Shown one piece after another: positions 45,409-55,455 of a DNA stretch of 64,000 bases. Each line of letters starts with the position of its first letter. The first letter of the stretch is position 1. The stretch spans positions 1 through 64,000 of the forward strand of contig NZ_BBIQ01000001.1 in NCBI RefSeq assembly GCF_000730565.1, in the 5' to 3' direction. This stretch comes from Pseudomonas fulva NBRC 16637 = DSM 17717. Its GTDB lineage: Bacteria; Pseudomonadota; Gammaproteobacteria; Pseudomonadales; Pseudomonadaceae. The notes below the pieces were generated by a model, which saw only the letters and a program-made list of their open reading frames with translations, ran no database searches and was not told the DNA's origin. Both the position numbers and the translations under genes were made by a program.

Positions 45409-46776
45409 ATGTCCCTCGATATCGTTATTCTTGCCGCCGGCCAAGGCACCCGCATGCGCTCGTCGCTGCCCAAGGTACTGCACCCGGTAGCCGGCAACTC
45501 CATGCTCGGTCATGTTATCCACAGCGCTCGCCAGCTTCAGCCGCAGGGCATCCACGTGGTGATAGGCCATGGGGCAGAGTTGGTTCAGGCGAGACTGGCA
45601 GGCGACGACCTCAACTTTGTCATGCAGGACAAGCAACTGGGTACGGGGCATGCCTTGGCGCAAGCTTTGCCAGCACTGTCGGCGGACACCGTGCTGGTGC
45701 TGTATGGCGACGTTCCGCTCATCGAGGTACCGACCCTGCAACGTTTGTTGGCCAAAGCCAGCGAGCAGCAACTCGGTTTGCTCACGGTCACGCTCGAAGA
45801 CCCGACGGGCTATGGCCGCATTGTGCGTGATGCGCATGGGCAAGTAACGGCCATCGTCGAGCATAAAGACGCTAACGAGGCGCAGAAGGCCATTTGTGAG
45901 GGCAACACCGGCATTCTGGCGCTTCCTGGCGCTCGCCTGGCGGATTGGATGGGCCGCTTGTCGAACAACAATGCCCAGGGCGAGTACTACCTGACGGATG
46001 TGATCGCCATGGCAGTCGCTGATGGTTTGATGGTTGCCACCGAGCAACCCGCCGATCCCATGGAAGTGCAGGGTGCCAATGACCGTCGTCAGCTTGCCGA
46101 ACTGGAGCGTCACTACCAGTTGCGTGAAGGCCGCCGCCTGATGGCGCAGGGTGTGACCTTGCGTGACCCTTCGCGTTTCGATGTCCGGGGCGAAGTGACG
46201 GTCGGCCGGGATGTGCTGATCGACATCAACGTCGTTCTGGAAGGCAAGGTTGTCATCGAAGACGACGTGCAGATTGGCCCTAATTGCGTGATCAAGGATT
46301 GCACGCTGCGCAAAGGTGCCGTGATCAAGGCCAACAGTCACCTTGAGGGTGCAGTCATGGGCGAGGGGAGTGATGCAGGTCCATTTGCACGCTTGCGTCC
46401 GGGGACCGTACTCGATGCCAAGGCCCATGTGGGTAACTTCGTCGAGTTGAAGAATGCTCATCTTGGTGAAGGCGCCAAGGCGGGGCACCTGTCGTACTTG
46501 GGTGATGCCGAAATCGGTGCCCGTACCAATATTGGTGCTGGCACCATCACCTGTAACTACGATGGCGCAAACAAATTCAAGACAGTGATGGGCGAAGACG
46601 TCTTCATCGGCTCCAACAGCGCCCTTGTCGCGCCTGTGGAAATCAAGGCCGGGGCCACGACTGCCGCGGGCTCGACGATCACTCAATGCGTGGAAGCAGG
46701 TGAGTTGGCGGTAGCACGCTCCCGTCAGCGCAACATCTCGGGGTGGAAGCGTCCAGAGAAAATCAAGAAGCCCTGA
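45409..46776 (+). CDS. glmU: Bifunctional GlcNAc-1-P uridyltransferase / GlcN-1-P acetyltransferase
   Basis: 455-residue GlmU, making UDP-GlcNAc for peptidoglycan and LPS. The N-terminal uridyltransferase has [20 protein letters not shown] (about residues 8-27) and YGDVPLI. The C-terminal half (about 250-440) is a left-handed beta helix of hexapeptide repeats ending with the acetyl-CoA-binding region ([19 protein letters not shown]). A perfect DnaA box is at 45515-45523. glmS follows after a DeoR gene, so UDP-GlcNAc genes are grouped. Confidence 0.97.
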   Translation: MSLDIVILAAGQGTRMRSSLPKVLHPVAGNSMLGHVIHSARQLQPQGIHVVIGHGAELVQARLAGDDLNFVMQDKQLGTGHALAQALPALSADTVLVLYGDVPLIEVPTLQRLLAKASEQQLGLLTVTLEDPTGYGRIVRDAHGQVTAIVEHKDANEAQKAICEGNTGILALPGARLADWMGRLSNNNAQGEYYLTDVIAMAVADGLMVATEQPADPMEVQGANDRRQLAELERHYQLREGRRLMAQGVTLRDPSRFDVRGEVTVGRDVLIDINVVLEGKVVIEDDVQIGPNCVIKDCTLRKGAVIKANSHLEGAVMGEGSDAGPFARLRPGTVLDAKAHVGNFVELKNAHLGEGAKAGHLSYLGDAEIGARTNIGAGTITCNYDGANKFKTVMGEDVFIGSNSALVAPVEIKAGATTAAGSTITQCVEAGELAVARSRQRNISGWKRPEKIKKP

Positions 46777-46777
46777 T

Positions 46778-46894
46778 TTATCCACAGCTCTATCAAGGCC
46801 GGCCTTGTGCATAACAAGCCGGCCTTTTTATTTGTCCGGCATCAGATGGATAGCCAAAGCTGGACTATGCCTCTGCACAGCGTTTTTATCCACA
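46778..46894. promoter_or_regulatory. DnaA-box group between glmU and the DeoR gene
   Basis: Perfect TTATCCACA at 46778-46786 and 46886-46894, with the variant TGTGCATAA at 46806-46814 between them, in 117 bases that also contain the glmU terminator. This is about 18 kb from oriC. Confidence 0.6.
46795..46830 (+). terminator. Intrinsic terminator after glmU
   Basis: AAGGCCGGCCTTGT (46795-46808) pairs with ACAAGCCGGCCTT (46814-46826) with one bulged base; a T run follows. The loop and stem edge spell TGTGCATAA (46806-46814), a DnaA-box variant. Confidence 0.88.
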
Positions 46895-46951
46895 GCGCTA
46901 AGACGGGTTGACGAACCCGAGCATTTAGGTTTTGATTGCGATCATTATCTT

Positions 46952-46989
46952 TCGAAACGAAACTTAAAGCGCCGATGTCGAAACGAAAC
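46952..46989 (+). promoter_or_regulatory. Direct repeat operator candidate for the DeoR regulator
   Basis: TCGAAACGAAAC occurs perfectly at 46952-46963 and 46978-46989, starts 26 bases apart. The second copy overlaps the first codons of the regulator gene. DeoR-family repressors often use short direct repeats, so autoregulation is likely. Confidence 0.5.
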
Positions 46990-47748
46990 ACGCCACAACG
47001 TCGCCACAACATACTGGCCCTGCTCGCGGAGCAGGGTGAAGTCAGCGTGGACGCGCTGGCGAGGCGGTTTGACACGTCTGAGGTCACTATCCGCAAGGAC
47101 CTGGCGGCACTTGAAACCAACGGCTTGTTGTTACGCCGGTACGGCGGTGCGGTAACCATGCCGCAGGAATTGCTGGTTGAGCCGGCACAACCGGTGTCGG
47201 CCTACAAACGTGCCATTGCTCGCGCCGCTGTGAGCCTTATCCGCGAACACGCCCGGATCATCATCGACAGCGGCAGTACCACCGCTGCCATGATCCCTGA
47301 ACTCGGACGCCAGCCTGGTCTGGTGGTCATGACCAATTCGCTCAATGTTGCCAGGGCCATCAGCGAACTCGAGCACGAGCCGGTGTTGCTGATGACGGGT
47401 GGCACCTGGGACCCACATTCCGAGTCTTTTCAGGGCCAGGTGGCCGAACAGGTTCTGCGTTCGTATGACTTCGACCAATTGTTCATTGGGGCCGATGGCA
47501 TCGACTTGGAACGCGGCACCACCACATTCAACGAGTTGCTGGGTTTGAGCCGAGTCATGGCCGAGGTCGCCCGTGAGGTGATCGTGATGGTCGAGTCGGA
47601 CAAGGTCGGCCGCAAGATTCCCAACCTCGAACTGCCGTGGGGCAGGGTGCACACCCTGATCTCGGACGAACGCCTGTGCGAACAGGCACGCGAACAAATT
47701 AAAGCACGCGGCGTCAATTTGATCTGCGCCGCTATCAGTCAGGAGTAA
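46975..47748 (+). CDS. DeoR-family transcriptional regulator (glmS-linked)
   Basis: 257-residue DeoR regulator: winged HTH at about residues 5-60 (RRHNILALLAEQGEVSVDALARRFDTSEVTIRKDL is the family signature) and a C-terminal sugar-phosphate-isomerase-like sensor (about 75-250) with the IIDSGSTTAAMIPEL motif. The ATG at 46975 starts MSKRNTPQR. It lies 6 bases before glmS, so it probably senses a phosphosugar such as glucosamine-6-phosphate and controls glmS; this is inferred from position. Confidence 0.9.
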   Translation: MSKRNTPQRRHNILALLAEQGEVSVDALARRFDTSEVTIRKDLAALETNGLLLRRYGGAVTMPQELLVEPAQPVSAYKRAIARAAVSLIREHARIIIDSGSTTAAMIPELGRQPGLVVMTNSLNVARAISELEHEPVLLMTGGTWDPHSESFQGQVAEQVLRSYDFDQLFIGADGIDLERGTTTFNELLGLSRVMAEVAREVIVMVESDKVGRKIPNLELPWGRVHTLISDERLCEQAREQIKARGVNLICAAISQE

Positions 47749-47754
47749 CCAAGC

Positions 47755-49590
47755 ATGTGTGGAATCGTAGGTGCTGTGGCCGAACGCAACATTACCGCCA
47801 TCCTTATCGAGGGCCTGAAGCGTCTTGAATACCGTGGGTATGACAGCGCAGGCCTGGCGGTGCTGACGCCGGAAGGCGAATTGCAACGCCGTCGCCGTAT
47901 CGGCAAGGTCAGCGAGCTCGAAGCAGCCGTCGTGCTCGAGCCAATCGCAGGACGGCTCGGCATCGCGCATACGCGCTGGGCCACTCATGGCGCGCCTACT
48001 GAAACCAATGCCCACCCTCATTTCTCAGGCCATGACGTGGCCGTGGTGCACAACGGCATCATCGAGAATCACGAGGCGCTGCGCGAGGAACTGAAGGGAT
48101 TGGGCTATGCCTTCGTGTCGCAGACCGATACCGAAGTGATCGTCCACCTGATCGACCATATCCTCAAGGGCATCCCCGACCTGGCAGACGCCTTGAAGGC
48201 TGCGGTCAAGCGCTTGCACGGCGCCTATGGCCTGGCGTTGATCAGCAAAAGCCAGCCGGACCGCCTGGTCGCTGCCCGTAGCGGCAGCCCATTGGTGATT
48301 GGCCTGGGGCTCGGTGAGAACTTCCTCGCCTCCGACCAGCTGGCCCTGCGACAGGTCACCGACCGCTTCATGTACCTCGAAGAAGGGGACATCGCCGAGA
48401 TCCGTCGCGACCACGTCGCCATCTGGGACCATGATGGCCAACCCGTGCAGCGTGAAACCGTGCAGTACCACGAGGGTGCCGAGGCCGCCGACAAGGGCCA
48501 GTACCGCCACTTCATGCTTAAGGAAATCCACGAGCAACCACGCGTGGTGCAACGCACACTGGAAGGTCGCTTGGGCAGTGACCATGTGCTGGTCCAGGCA
48601 TTCGGCCCGCAGGCAGCCGAGTTGTTCGGCAAAGTGCGCAATGTGCAGATCGTGGCCTGTGGTACCAGCTATCATGCTGGCATGGTTGCACGTTACTGGC
48701 TGGAAAGCCTGGCAGGGATCCCCTGCCAAGTAGAGGTGGCGAGCGAGTTCCGTTACCGCAAGGTGGTCGTGCAGCCCGATACGCTGTTCGTTTCCATCTC
48801 CCAGTCGGGCGAGACCGCCGATACCCTGGCAGCGCTGCGCAACGCCAAGGAGCTGGGCTTCCTTGGCAGCCTGGCGATCTGCAACGTGGGCATCAGCTCG
48901 CTGGTGCGTGAATCTGACCTGACGTTGCTGACCCTGGCCGGACCGGAAATCGGCGTCGCCTCGACAAAGGCCTTCACCACCCAGCTGGTGTCGTTGATGC
49001 TTCTGACCTTGGCCTTGGGCCAGGTGCGCGGCACCTTGGACAAGGGCGTCGAAGCTGAGCTGGTCGAGGAGCTGCGCCGCTTGCCAACCCGTCTGGGTGA
49101 AGCATTGGCCATGGACGCAACCGTCGAGAAAATCGCCGAGCTGTTCGCAGACAAGCATCACACCTTGTTCCTGGGGCGCGGCGCTCAATATCCGGTGGCC
49201 ATGGAGGGTGCGCTCAAGCTCAAGGAAATCTCCTATATCCACGCCGAAGCCTATCCTGCGGGCGAGCTCAAACATGGCCCACTGGCGCTTGTGGATAACG
49301 ACATGCCCGTGGTGACCGTTGCGCCGAACAATGAACTGCTGGAGAAGCTCAAGTCCAACCTGCAGGAAGTGCGTGCACGCGGCGGTGAGCTGGTGGTCTT
49401 CGCTGACGAGCAAGCCGGCTTGAGCAACGGCGAAGGCACCCATGTGATTCCAGTCCCGCATATCGCGGATGCGCTGGCGCCGATTCTGTACACCATTCCT
49501 TTGCAGCTGCTCTCGTACTATGTCGCCGTGCTCAAAGGGACTGATGTTGACCAGCCGCGCAACTTGGCGAAGTCGGTGACGGTGGAGTAA
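47755..49590 (+). CDS. glmS: Glutamine-fructose-6-phosphate aminotransferase
   Basis: 611-residue GlmS, first step of the hexosamine pathway. The class II glutaminase N-terminus is [12 protein letters not shown] with the catalytic Cys2 after Met removal. Two SIS domains (about 285-425 and 455-595) form the isomerase; the C-terminus KSVTVE closes the active site. CAGGAGTAACC precedes the ATG. The 3' end is the Tn7 target-recognition sequence. A perfect DnaA box lies at 49290-49298. Confidence 0.98.
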   Translation: MCGIVGAVAERNITAILIEGLKRLEYRGYDSAGLAVLTPEGELQRRRRIGKVSELEAAVVLEPIAGRLGIAHTRWATHGAPTETNAHPHFSGHDVAVVHNGIIENHEALREELKGLGYAFVSQTDTEVIVHLIDHILKGIPDLADALKAAVKRLHGAYGLALISKSQPDRLVAARSGSPLVIGLGLGENFLASDQLALRQVTDRFMYLEEGDIAEIRRDHVAIWDHDGQPVQRETVQYHEGAEAADKGQYRHFMLKEIHEQPRVVQRTLEGRLGSDHVLVQAFGPQAAELFGKVRNVQIVACGTSYHAGMVARYWLESLAGIPCQVEVASEFRYRKVVVQPDTLFVSISQSGETADTLAALRNAKELGFLGSLAICNVGISSLVRESDLTLLTLAGPEIGVASTKAFTTQLVSLMLLTLALGQVRGTLDKGVEAELVEELRRLPTRLGEALAMDATVEKIAELFADKHHTLFLGRGAQYPVAMEGALKLKEISYIHAEAYPAGELKHGPLALVDNDMPVVTVAPNNELLEKLKSNLQEVRARGGELVVFADEQAGLSNGEGTHVIPVPHIADALAPILYTIPLQLLSYYVAVLKGTDVDQPRNLAKSVTVE

Positions 49591-49620
49591 AGGTAGCGTT
49601 TCAACAGTGCCGGCATACTG
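49555..49620 (+). other. attTn7 site, unoccupied
   Basis: The last codons of glmS (AAGTCGGTGACGGTGGAGTAA region) form the TnsD-binding part; Tn7 inserts about 25 bases after the stop, near 49615. No Tn7 end, tns gene or target duplication follows; the next features are the glmS terminator and a TonB receptor. Confidence 0.75.
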
Positions 49621-49686
49621 TCCTGCTCCTGAGCAGGGCTAGCCGTGAAACATGGCAGGTGATCATCGGATCAACCCGCAGCTAAG

Positions 49687-49712
49687 ACCCCCGTATCACG
49701 GGGGTTTTTTTA
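49687..49712 (+). terminator. Intrinsic terminator after glmS
   Basis: ACCCCCGT (49687-49694), ATC, ACGGGGGT (49698-49705), then TTTTTT. It lies just past the Tn7 insertion point. Confidence 0.92.
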
Positions 49713-49831
49713 TCGATGATTTTTATACGGTTGTGCTTCAGGGTTGGATGCGGCTGAACCCTTCACCTAACAACCCCTAAGGCCTATCTCGAATCTGGGT
49801 GCGTTGAACATTGGGCGGTTGGAATTGAGGT

Positions 49832-49866
49832 GATATATCATAACGTTTAAGTAGTTATGATATAAC
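49832..49866. promoter_or_regulatory. Two Zur-box-like palindromes upstream of the TonB receptor
   Basis: Site B is GTTATGATATAAC (49854-49866); site A is GATATATCATAAC (49832-49844), one base from the reverse complement of B. Together they give the 11-bp inverted repeat TATATCATAAC-N9-GTTATGATATA. Centres are 22 bases apart, two helical turns. The GTTAT-N3-ATAAC core resembles gammaproteobacterial Zur boxes. The sites end 77 bases before the receptor start. Confidence 0.6.
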
Positions 49867-49942
49867 GTGTTAATAGCTCTGCATGATTTTCCCGAGCTTT
49901 GCGCACCTGATCCCACCCCTGTCTACTCACCTAGGAGCACCC

Positions 49943-51994
49943 ATGCGAGTCACCCCGGCCTCCCTTGCCATGTTCACGGTAATGGTTACCCCTGAACTGT
50001 TCGCCGACCAAACAGGCAGCTCCACGATCACCCTTGGCGCCGTGAACATTACGCAGGACGCCAAGGTGGCCCTGAGCACCGAGAACGTGCTCACGTCGGT
50101 CGATGTGCTGGGCGGTGATCAGGTAGAGGACAAGAACGTCATGAACAGCTGGCAACTGCTGGGCCAGATGCCGGGCATTCAGCTCACCGAAACAGGGCAG
50201 GGGGCCGAATCGGGCAAGGTTACGTTCCGCGCTTTCAACGGCGAAGGGTACATCAACGGTATCAAGACATTGATCGATGGCATCCCGAGCAACGTCAACA
50301 GCGGTAACCAGCGCTTCATCGACATGATCTTTCCCCTGGACATCGACTACATCGAAGTGGTCCGGGGCACGAACGACCCTCGTTACGGGTTGCACAACAT
50401 TGCGGGCAACATCAATTTCGCCACGCGCCAAGGCGGCAACTATGTCGATAGCCGGCTGACCTATGGCAGCTTCGACACCCGTGAAGTGCAGTTGGCGGTC
50501 GGGCACGAGGAGGGGAATTTTGCCCAGAACTACATCCTTGCCAAGCAGGACAGCAATGGCTACCGCGATCACAGCAACTCGAACAAATACGCACTGGGGG
50601 GTAAGTGGTTCGTCAGCAACGACGAGCAGAATTTCCGCATTGGGCTGATCGCGCGCTTGTACCATCACCAGGCCCAGGAGTCCGGGTTTCTCACCCGTGA
50701 CCAGATGCACGCCAGCCGTACACAATCACCGGCCAAGAACGCCAATGACGGTGATGACCGCGACATGAAGCACCTCAGCCTGCACGCGGATTGGCAGCTC
50801 AATGATGACTTGAGCCTTAGCAGCAAGCTGTATTACAACGACTACAACGATGATCGCACCGTTACCTTCACGGACTATCGCCCAGGTAATGCGCCCCGTC
50901 AGCGTCGGCAATGGGACGAACAGCAGACGGGCATCCTCAATAACCTGACATGGCGCGTTAACGAGCACCTCACCCTCGATGGCGGCGTCAACTACGAAGA
51001 GCAGGACAATACCTACCGTCGCCAGCGCTACAGCTTCAGCGTTCCGACCCACTTCGATACCGTACCGGCCCGCGTGCAGAATGACGATCGCTATACCCTG
51101 CGCAACACCGGTGCCTATGTTCAGGCCGTTATCCAGCCCATCGAGTCACTGAAGATCATCCCGGCCATGCGGGTGGACCAGTTCACCGGTAGTACGCAGC
51201 TCTTGGGTGGCGTCAAAGGCTCGCTGCAAGACTACGGCTGGATCCGACAGCCCAAGCTGAGCGTGATCTATAGCGTTACCCCCGATATCGACGTTTACGC
51301 CAATTGGGGGCGTACCTTCCAGATACTCACCGGCTCGACCGAGCCCGCCTACTTGACCCCTGGGCAGCCTTCATACGACCCGTCGATCAACACAGGCAAA
51401 GAGGTCGGTATCAAGTTCAGACCGTTCGAGGGCGCCCAAGCGCGAGTGGCGATCTGGCAGCAGGATGCTACCGATGAAGTGGCAAACATGCCCAGCACCG
51501 GCACCACGGTCGGGTTGGGTGAAACGCGCCGTCGCGGCGTGGATTTGCAGATCAATGCTCAACTGGATGATCAGTGGACTGTCTATGCCTCCCACGCCAT
51601 CCAGGAAGCAAAGGTGGTCAAAGCGTTTTCTGCCGCAGGGCAATCACTCTCGGGTAAGGAAGTGTTCTCCACGCCTCGGTACGTGAGCACCGTGGGCGTC
51701 GATTATCGTTATAACGATGACTGGAAGTTCGGTCTGCAGGGCAGGGCGCAAGGGAGCTACTACATCGACGAGCTCAATGAGCAAGGCAAATACGGTGGGT
51801 TTGTCGTTGCGGACGCCAGCGTCAGCTACCGCATCACGTCCGCTGCCAGCGTCGATGTGCAGGTCAAGAACCTGCTGGACCGCAAATACGAATACGTCTG
51901 GTACGACAACTTCTTCTGGGGCGGTGACGACCAGGCGATGTTTTCGCCAGCACCTGGTCGGTCGACATTCGTTTCCCTGAATCTGAAGCTGTAG
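49943..51994 (+). CDS. TonB-dependent outer-membrane receptor, probably zinc-regulated
   Basis: 683-residue receptor. A short signal peptide (about 1-20, LAMFTVMVTPELFA) is followed by the plug domain (about 50-160: VLGGDQVEDKNVMNSWQLLGQMPGIQLTE, RGTNDPRYGLHNIAGNINFATR) and a 22-strand-type barrel ending in the aromatic/hydrophobic STFVSLNLKL. AGGAGCACCC precedes the ATG at 49943. No FecA-type signalling extension is present. Zur-box-like sites upstream, and a zinc-response block 4-7 kb downstream, suggest uptake of zinc or a zincophore; an iron-siderophore role is the alternative. Confidence 0.85.
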   Translation: MRVTPASLAMFTVMVTPELFADQTGSSTITLGAVNITQDAKVALSTENVLTSVDVLGGDQVEDKNVMNSWQLLGQMPGIQLTETGQGAESGKVTFRAFNGEGYINGIKTLIDGIPSNVNSGNQRFIDMIFPLDIDYIEVVRGTNDPRYGLHNIAGNINFATRQGGNYVDSRLTYGSFDTREVQLAVGHEEGNFAQNYILAKQDSNGYRDHSNSNKYALGGKWFVSNDEQNFRIGLIARLYHHQAQESGFLTRDQMHASRTQSPAKNANDGDDRDMKHLSLHADWQLNDDLSLSSKLYYNDYNDDRTVTFTDYRPGNAPRQRRQWDEQQTGILNNLTWRVNEHLTLDGGVNYEEQDNTYRRQRYSFSVPTHFDTVPARVQNDDRYTLRNTGAYVQAVIQPIESLKIIPAMRVDQFTGSTQLLGGVKGSLQDYGWIRQPKLSVIYSVTPDIDVYANWGRTFQILTGSTEPAYLTPGQPSYDPSINTGKEVGIKFRPFEGAQARVAIWQQDATDEVANMPSTGTTVGLGETRRRGVDLQINAQLDDQWTVYASHAIQEAKVVKAFSAAGQSLSGKEVFSTPRYVSTVGVDYRYNDDWKFGLQGRAQGSYYIDELNEQGKYGGFVVADASVSYRITSAASVDVQVKNLLDRKYEYVWYDNFFWGGDDQAMFSPAPGRSTFVSLNLKL

Positions 51995-52039
51995 ACCTCG
52001 GCTTAAACTTTCGTTTTACAGACAGCTCCTACAGATGGT

Positions 52040-52046
52040 CTACGCT
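52040..52046 (+). promoter_or_regulatory. Candidate RpoS-type -10 element upstream of cfa
   Basis: CTACGCT at 52040-52046, 60 bases before the cfa ATG, resembles the stationary-phase sigma -10 (CTATACT). P. putida cfaB is known to be RpoS-dependent. Pattern match only. Confidence 0.35.
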
Positions 52047-52105
52047 GAACCGGTGGCTTTCGAAATGTCTTGGGTCTTGCCCCGTACATGGGAAGGAAGG
52101 GTTAC

Positions 52106-53290
52106 ATGCTTGCTCAGCTTCCGCCGGCTTTGCAGAGTCTACACCTGCCGTTGCGTCTCAAATTGTGGGACGGCAACCATTTCGACCTGGGCCCCAGCCC
52201 GCAAGTGACCATCCTGGTCAAGGAGCCTCAGCTCATCTCCCAACTCACCCATCCAAGCATGGATGAGTTGGGCACCGCTTTCGTGGAAGGCAAGCTCGAA
52301 CTCGAAGGCGACATCGGTGAGGCCATCCGTGTCTGCGATGAACTCAGCGAAGCACTGCTACCCGATGATAGCGATCATGCTCCCCAGCGCCTGGCGCATG
52401 ACAAGCGAACCGATGCCGAAGCCATTTCCTACCACTACGATGTGTCCAACGACTTTTACCGGTTATGGCTGGACCAGGACATGGTTTATTCCTGCGCCTA
52501 TTTCCGTGAGCCGGACAATACACTGCAACAGGCCCAGCAAGACAAGTTCGATCATCTGTGCCGCAAGCTGCGCTTGGCTGCCGGTGATTACTTGCTGGAC
52601 GTGGGGTGTGGGTGGGGAGGTCTCGCGCGCTTCGCTGCACGTGAATATGGGGCGAACGTGTTTGGCATCACGTTGAGCAAAGAGCAGCTCAAGCTGGGCA
52701 GGGAACGGGTGGAGGCCGAGGGCCTGTCCGACAGCGTAGACCTGCAGATTCTTGATTACCGTGACCTGCCACAAGACGGGCGCTTCGATAAGGTCGTCAG
52801 CGTGGGCATGTTCGAGCATGTGGGTCATGCCAATCTACCTTTGTATTGCAAGACGCTGTTCGGCGCAGTGCGCGAAGGCGGCCTCGTCATGAACCATGGC
52901 ATCACGGCCAAGCATGTGGATGGCCGCCCGGTGGGTCGGGGGGCTGGAGAGTTCATTGACCGTTATGTGTTCCCCCACGGCGAGCTGCCCCACTTGTCGA
53001 TGATCAGCGCCGCTGTCTGTGAGGCAGGGTTGGAAGTGGTGGATGTGGAAAGCTTGCGCATGCATTACGCCAAGACCCTGCATCACTGGAGCGAGAACCT
53101 GGAAAACCAACTGCACAATGCAGCTGCGCTGGTCCCTGAAAAAACATTGCGTATCTGGCGCCTTTATTTGGCAGGTTGCGCGTACGCTTTCGAGAAAGGC
53201 TGGATCAACCTGCATCAGATATTGGCGGTCAAACCCTACGCGGATGGCCACCATGACCTACCTTGGACGCGTGAGCACCTTTACCGCTAG
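52106..53290 (+). CDS. cfaB: Cyclopropane-fatty-acyl-phospholipid synthase
   Basis: 394-residue Cfa, which adds a methylene from SAM across cis double bonds of membrane phospholipids. The SAM motif LLDVGCGWGGLARFAA lies at about residues 169-184 and YHYDVSNDFYRLWLD (about 113-127) precedes it; SVGMFEHVGHANL is the bicarbonate-site region. ATG at 52106 has GGAAGGAAGGG upstream; an in-frame GTG/ATG further up (52070) is poorer. It is convergent with cls. In P. putida KT2440 cfaB also neighbours a cardiolipin synthase gene, and cyclopropanation rises in stationary phase. Confidence 0.95.
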   Translation: MLAQLPPALQSLHLPLRLKLWDGNHFDLGPSPQVTILVKEPQLISQLTHPSMDELGTAFVEGKLELEGDIGEAIRVCDELSEALLPDDSDHAPQRLAHDKRTDAEAISYHYDVSNDFYRLWLDQDMVYSCAYFREPDNTLQQAQQDKFDHLCRKLRLAAGDYLLDVGCGWGGLARFAAREYGANVFGITLSKEQLKLGRERVEAEGLSDSVDLQILDYRDLPQDGRFDKVVSVGMFEHVGHANLPLYCKTLFGAVREGGLVMNHGITAKHVDGRPVGRGAGEFIDRYVFPHGELPHLSMISAAVCEAGLEVVDVESLRMHYAKTLHHWSENLENQLHNAAALVPEKTLRIWRLYLAGCAYAFEKGWINLHQILAVKPYADGHHDLPWTREHLYR

Positions 53291-53318
53291 CGCCTACCAA
53301 ACGTGTGCCAAGCGTGAC

Positions 53319-53343
53319 CGACCTCACTTCAAGAGTGAGGTCG
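53319..53343. terminator. Hairpin between convergent cfaB and cls
   Basis: CGACCTCACT (53319-53328), TCAAG, AGTGAGGTCG (53334-53343). There is no clear T run on either strand, so termination may be factor-assisted. Confidence 0.55.
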
Positions 53344-53357
53344 TCCCTTGGCGCGCT

Positions 53358-54797
53358 TTACAATACCGGTGAAATCAACCTTGCGATGCGCATGCCCACT
53401 TGCTGTAACCGATGGGTGGCCTCTGTTTCCTCGACCGTAATCTCCCGCGCGTTGGCAAAGTCTTTGTTGAGCATGCGTTCGACCGTATCGGCGAATGCCT
53501 TGTCGATGGTGAGCAACGTGATCTCGAAGTTGAGACGGAACGATCGATTATCGAGATTGGCGCTGCCGACAGCACTTATGTCGTCATCCACCAACACGAC
53601 CTTCTGGTGCAGGAACCCAGGTTGATAACGGAACATGCGAACACCGGCGCGCACCGCTTCGAATGCGAACAGGCTGGAGGCGGCGTATACGATCTTGTGG
53701 TCCGGGCGAGACGGGATCAGGACCCGCACATCTACACCGCGTAGTGCCGCCAAACGCAGGGCGGCGAATACCGCTTCATCGGGCACGAAATACGGGCTGG
53801 TTATCCAGACTCGATGCTTGGCCGAGTGGATTGCCTCTAGAAAGAACAGCGAGCAGGTTTCCTTGGAGTCTGCAGGGCCGCTGGCCAATGCCTGGCACAG
53901 CACACCGTCATCGGGATAGGTGTCCTGGAGGATCAGGGGAGGCAACTGCCGGGTTACCCAGTACCAATCTTCAGCGAACGATTCCTGTAGGCACGCTAGC
54001 ACTGGCCCGCTGATTTGCACGTGTGTATCTCGCCAGGGTGAAAGCTTGGGGTTGGCCCCCAGGTACTCGTCGCCGACATTGTGACCACCTACAAAGCCGA
54101 CCAACCCATCTACCACGACGATCTTGCGGTGATTGCGGAAGTTGACTTGAAGGCGATTGAACAGGCCCCGACGGGTAGCGAATGCATGTATTTGCACACC
54201 TCCCGCACGAAGCTGCTGGCTGTAGTGGCGGGGCAGGGAATGGCTGCCGACACCGTCATACAATACAAATACCTGAACGCCTTCGGCCGCCTTGCGCAGC
54301 AGCAATTGTTGCAAGGCTCGCCCAAGTGCATCGTCATGGATGATGAAAAACTGCACCAGTACGACGCGTGTCGCTTTATCGATGGCTTCGAAAACCGCCT
54401 CGAACGTGCGCTTGCCATCAATCAACAGCTCGACCTGATTATTGGCCAGACATGGCATTCGACTGAGTTTGGGCATGGCGCGCAAAGCGGCGTAGCTGTC
54501 CGATGCGCGCGCGGCCAGCGCTTCTTCGACCCATGGGCGCCAATTCAAACTGGCCATGGCGACATGCATTTCCTGATTGGCTTGGCGCCTGGCCTTGATG
54601 TAGGCATTGAAAGAGCGCGCACCGAATATCAGGTAGGGGATAAGCGTCAGGTAGGGAATGAAAAAAAGTGGCATTGCCCAGGCAATGGCGCCTTGAGCAG
54701 TACGGACTGTGAACAACGCATGCAGCGCGGCGATAATACCCAGCAGATGAATCACGCCGAGTAGGTAGCCAAAAAAAAGTGGGCTGTGGTAATCCAT
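53358..54797 (-). CDS. cls: Cardiolipin synthase (phospholipase D type)
   Basis: 479-residue Cls, which joins two phosphatidylglycerols. Two N-terminal TM helices (about 8-30, 40-60) anchor it; two HKD motifs follow: [20 protein letters not shown] (about 225-245) and [20 protein letters not shown] (about 400-420). ATG at 54797 ([14 protein letters not shown]) has GCAGGA upstream and gives the standard length; upstream in-frame ATGs extend into the divergent promoter. Convergent with cfaB. Confidence 0.95.
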   Translation of the reverse strand: MDYHSPLFFGYLLGVIHLLGIIAALHALFTVRTAQGAIAWAMPLFFIPYLTLIPYLIFGARSFNAYIKARRQANQEMHVAMASLNWRPWVEEALAARASDSYAALRAMPKLSRMPCLANNQVELLIDGKRTFEAVFEAIDKATRVVLVQFFIIHDDALGRALQQLLLRKAAEGVQVFVLYDGVGSHSLPRHYSQQLRAGGVQIHAFATRRGLFNRLQVNFRNHRKIVVVDGLVGFVGGHNVGDEYLGANPKLSPWRDTHVQISGPVLACLQESFAEDWYWVTRQLPPLILQDTYPDDGVLCQALASGPADSKETCSLFFLEAIHSAKHRVWITSPYFVPDEAVFAALRLAALRGVDVRVLIPSRPDHKIVYAASSLFAFEAVRAGVRMFRYQPGFLHQKVVLVDDDISAVGSANLDNRSFRLNFEITLLTIDKAFADTVERMLNKDFANAREITVEETEATHRLQQVGMRIARLISPVL

Positions 54798-54927
54798 ATG
54801 CATCCTGCTCGTTGAATACACCTTAGGTAACAGAACACGAACGTGGTTCGCCTGCAACAAGCGGTTCGTTTCAACGTCTAACCCAAACATCGTCGGGATG
54901 ACCGACATTTCCAGGAGTGTGATTTCC
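54798..54927. promoter_or_regulatory. Divergent cls/DUF3617 promoter region
   Basis: 130 bases. The DUF3617 gene has the ribosome-binding site AGGAGTG. No clear operator is seen. Confidence 0.4.
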
Positions 54928-55455
54928 ATGAAAATTCGTATGCCGTTGCTGGCGCTGGCCTTGTGCGCAGGCAGCGTCACAGCCCAGGCCCAGATGCTTC
55001 AACCCGGCTTGTGGGAGCTGACCACTAGCAATATGCAGGTCGACGGTAAGCCGCTACCTGATATGGATTTCATGCTCAGCCAGTTGAAGAACCTACCGCC
55101 CGATCAACGGGCGATGATGGAAGGCATGCTTGCCAAGCAAGGTGTCACTGTAGGTGGTAAAGGGGTGCGCTCCTGCCTCACCCCTCAGCAGGTGGCAACC
55201 AACGACATTCCGCTGCAGGATCCAAAGTCCGGCTGCACTCAGAAGATCACTGACCGCACCGGTAACGTTTGGAAGTTTCAATTCAGCTGCCCCAAAGCCC
55301 AGGGTAATGGCCAGGCCACCTTCCTGAGTGACAAGGAGTTCACCACTCAAGTGAGTGGCACGTTCAATGCGTCCGGTGTTCAGCAGCAGGGCAGCATGAA
55401 CACACGTGCGGTATGGCTGGGCAATGATTGCGGTACGGTCAAGCCTCGGACGTGA
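54928..55455 (+). CDS. DUF3617 domain secreted protein
   Basis: 175-residue protein with an evident signal peptide ([22 protein letters not shown]; cleavage near AQA-QM), so periplasmic. The remainder (ML.PGLWELT near its start; two Cys pairs including SCLTPQQVA and SGCTQKI) matches the DUF3617 family, of unknown function. ATG 54928 has AGGAGTGTGATTTCC upstream. Its 3' end overlaps folE2, which converges on it, by 17 bases. Confidence 0.8.
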   Translation: MKIRMPLLALALCAGSVTAQAQMLQPGLWELTTSNMQVDGKPLPDMDFMLSQLKNLPPDQRAMMEGMLAKQGVTVGGKGVRSCLTPQQVATNDIPLQDPKSGCTQKITDRTGNVWKFQFSCPKAQGNGQATFLSDKEFTTQVSGTFNASGVQQQGSMNTRAVWLGNDCGTVKPRT

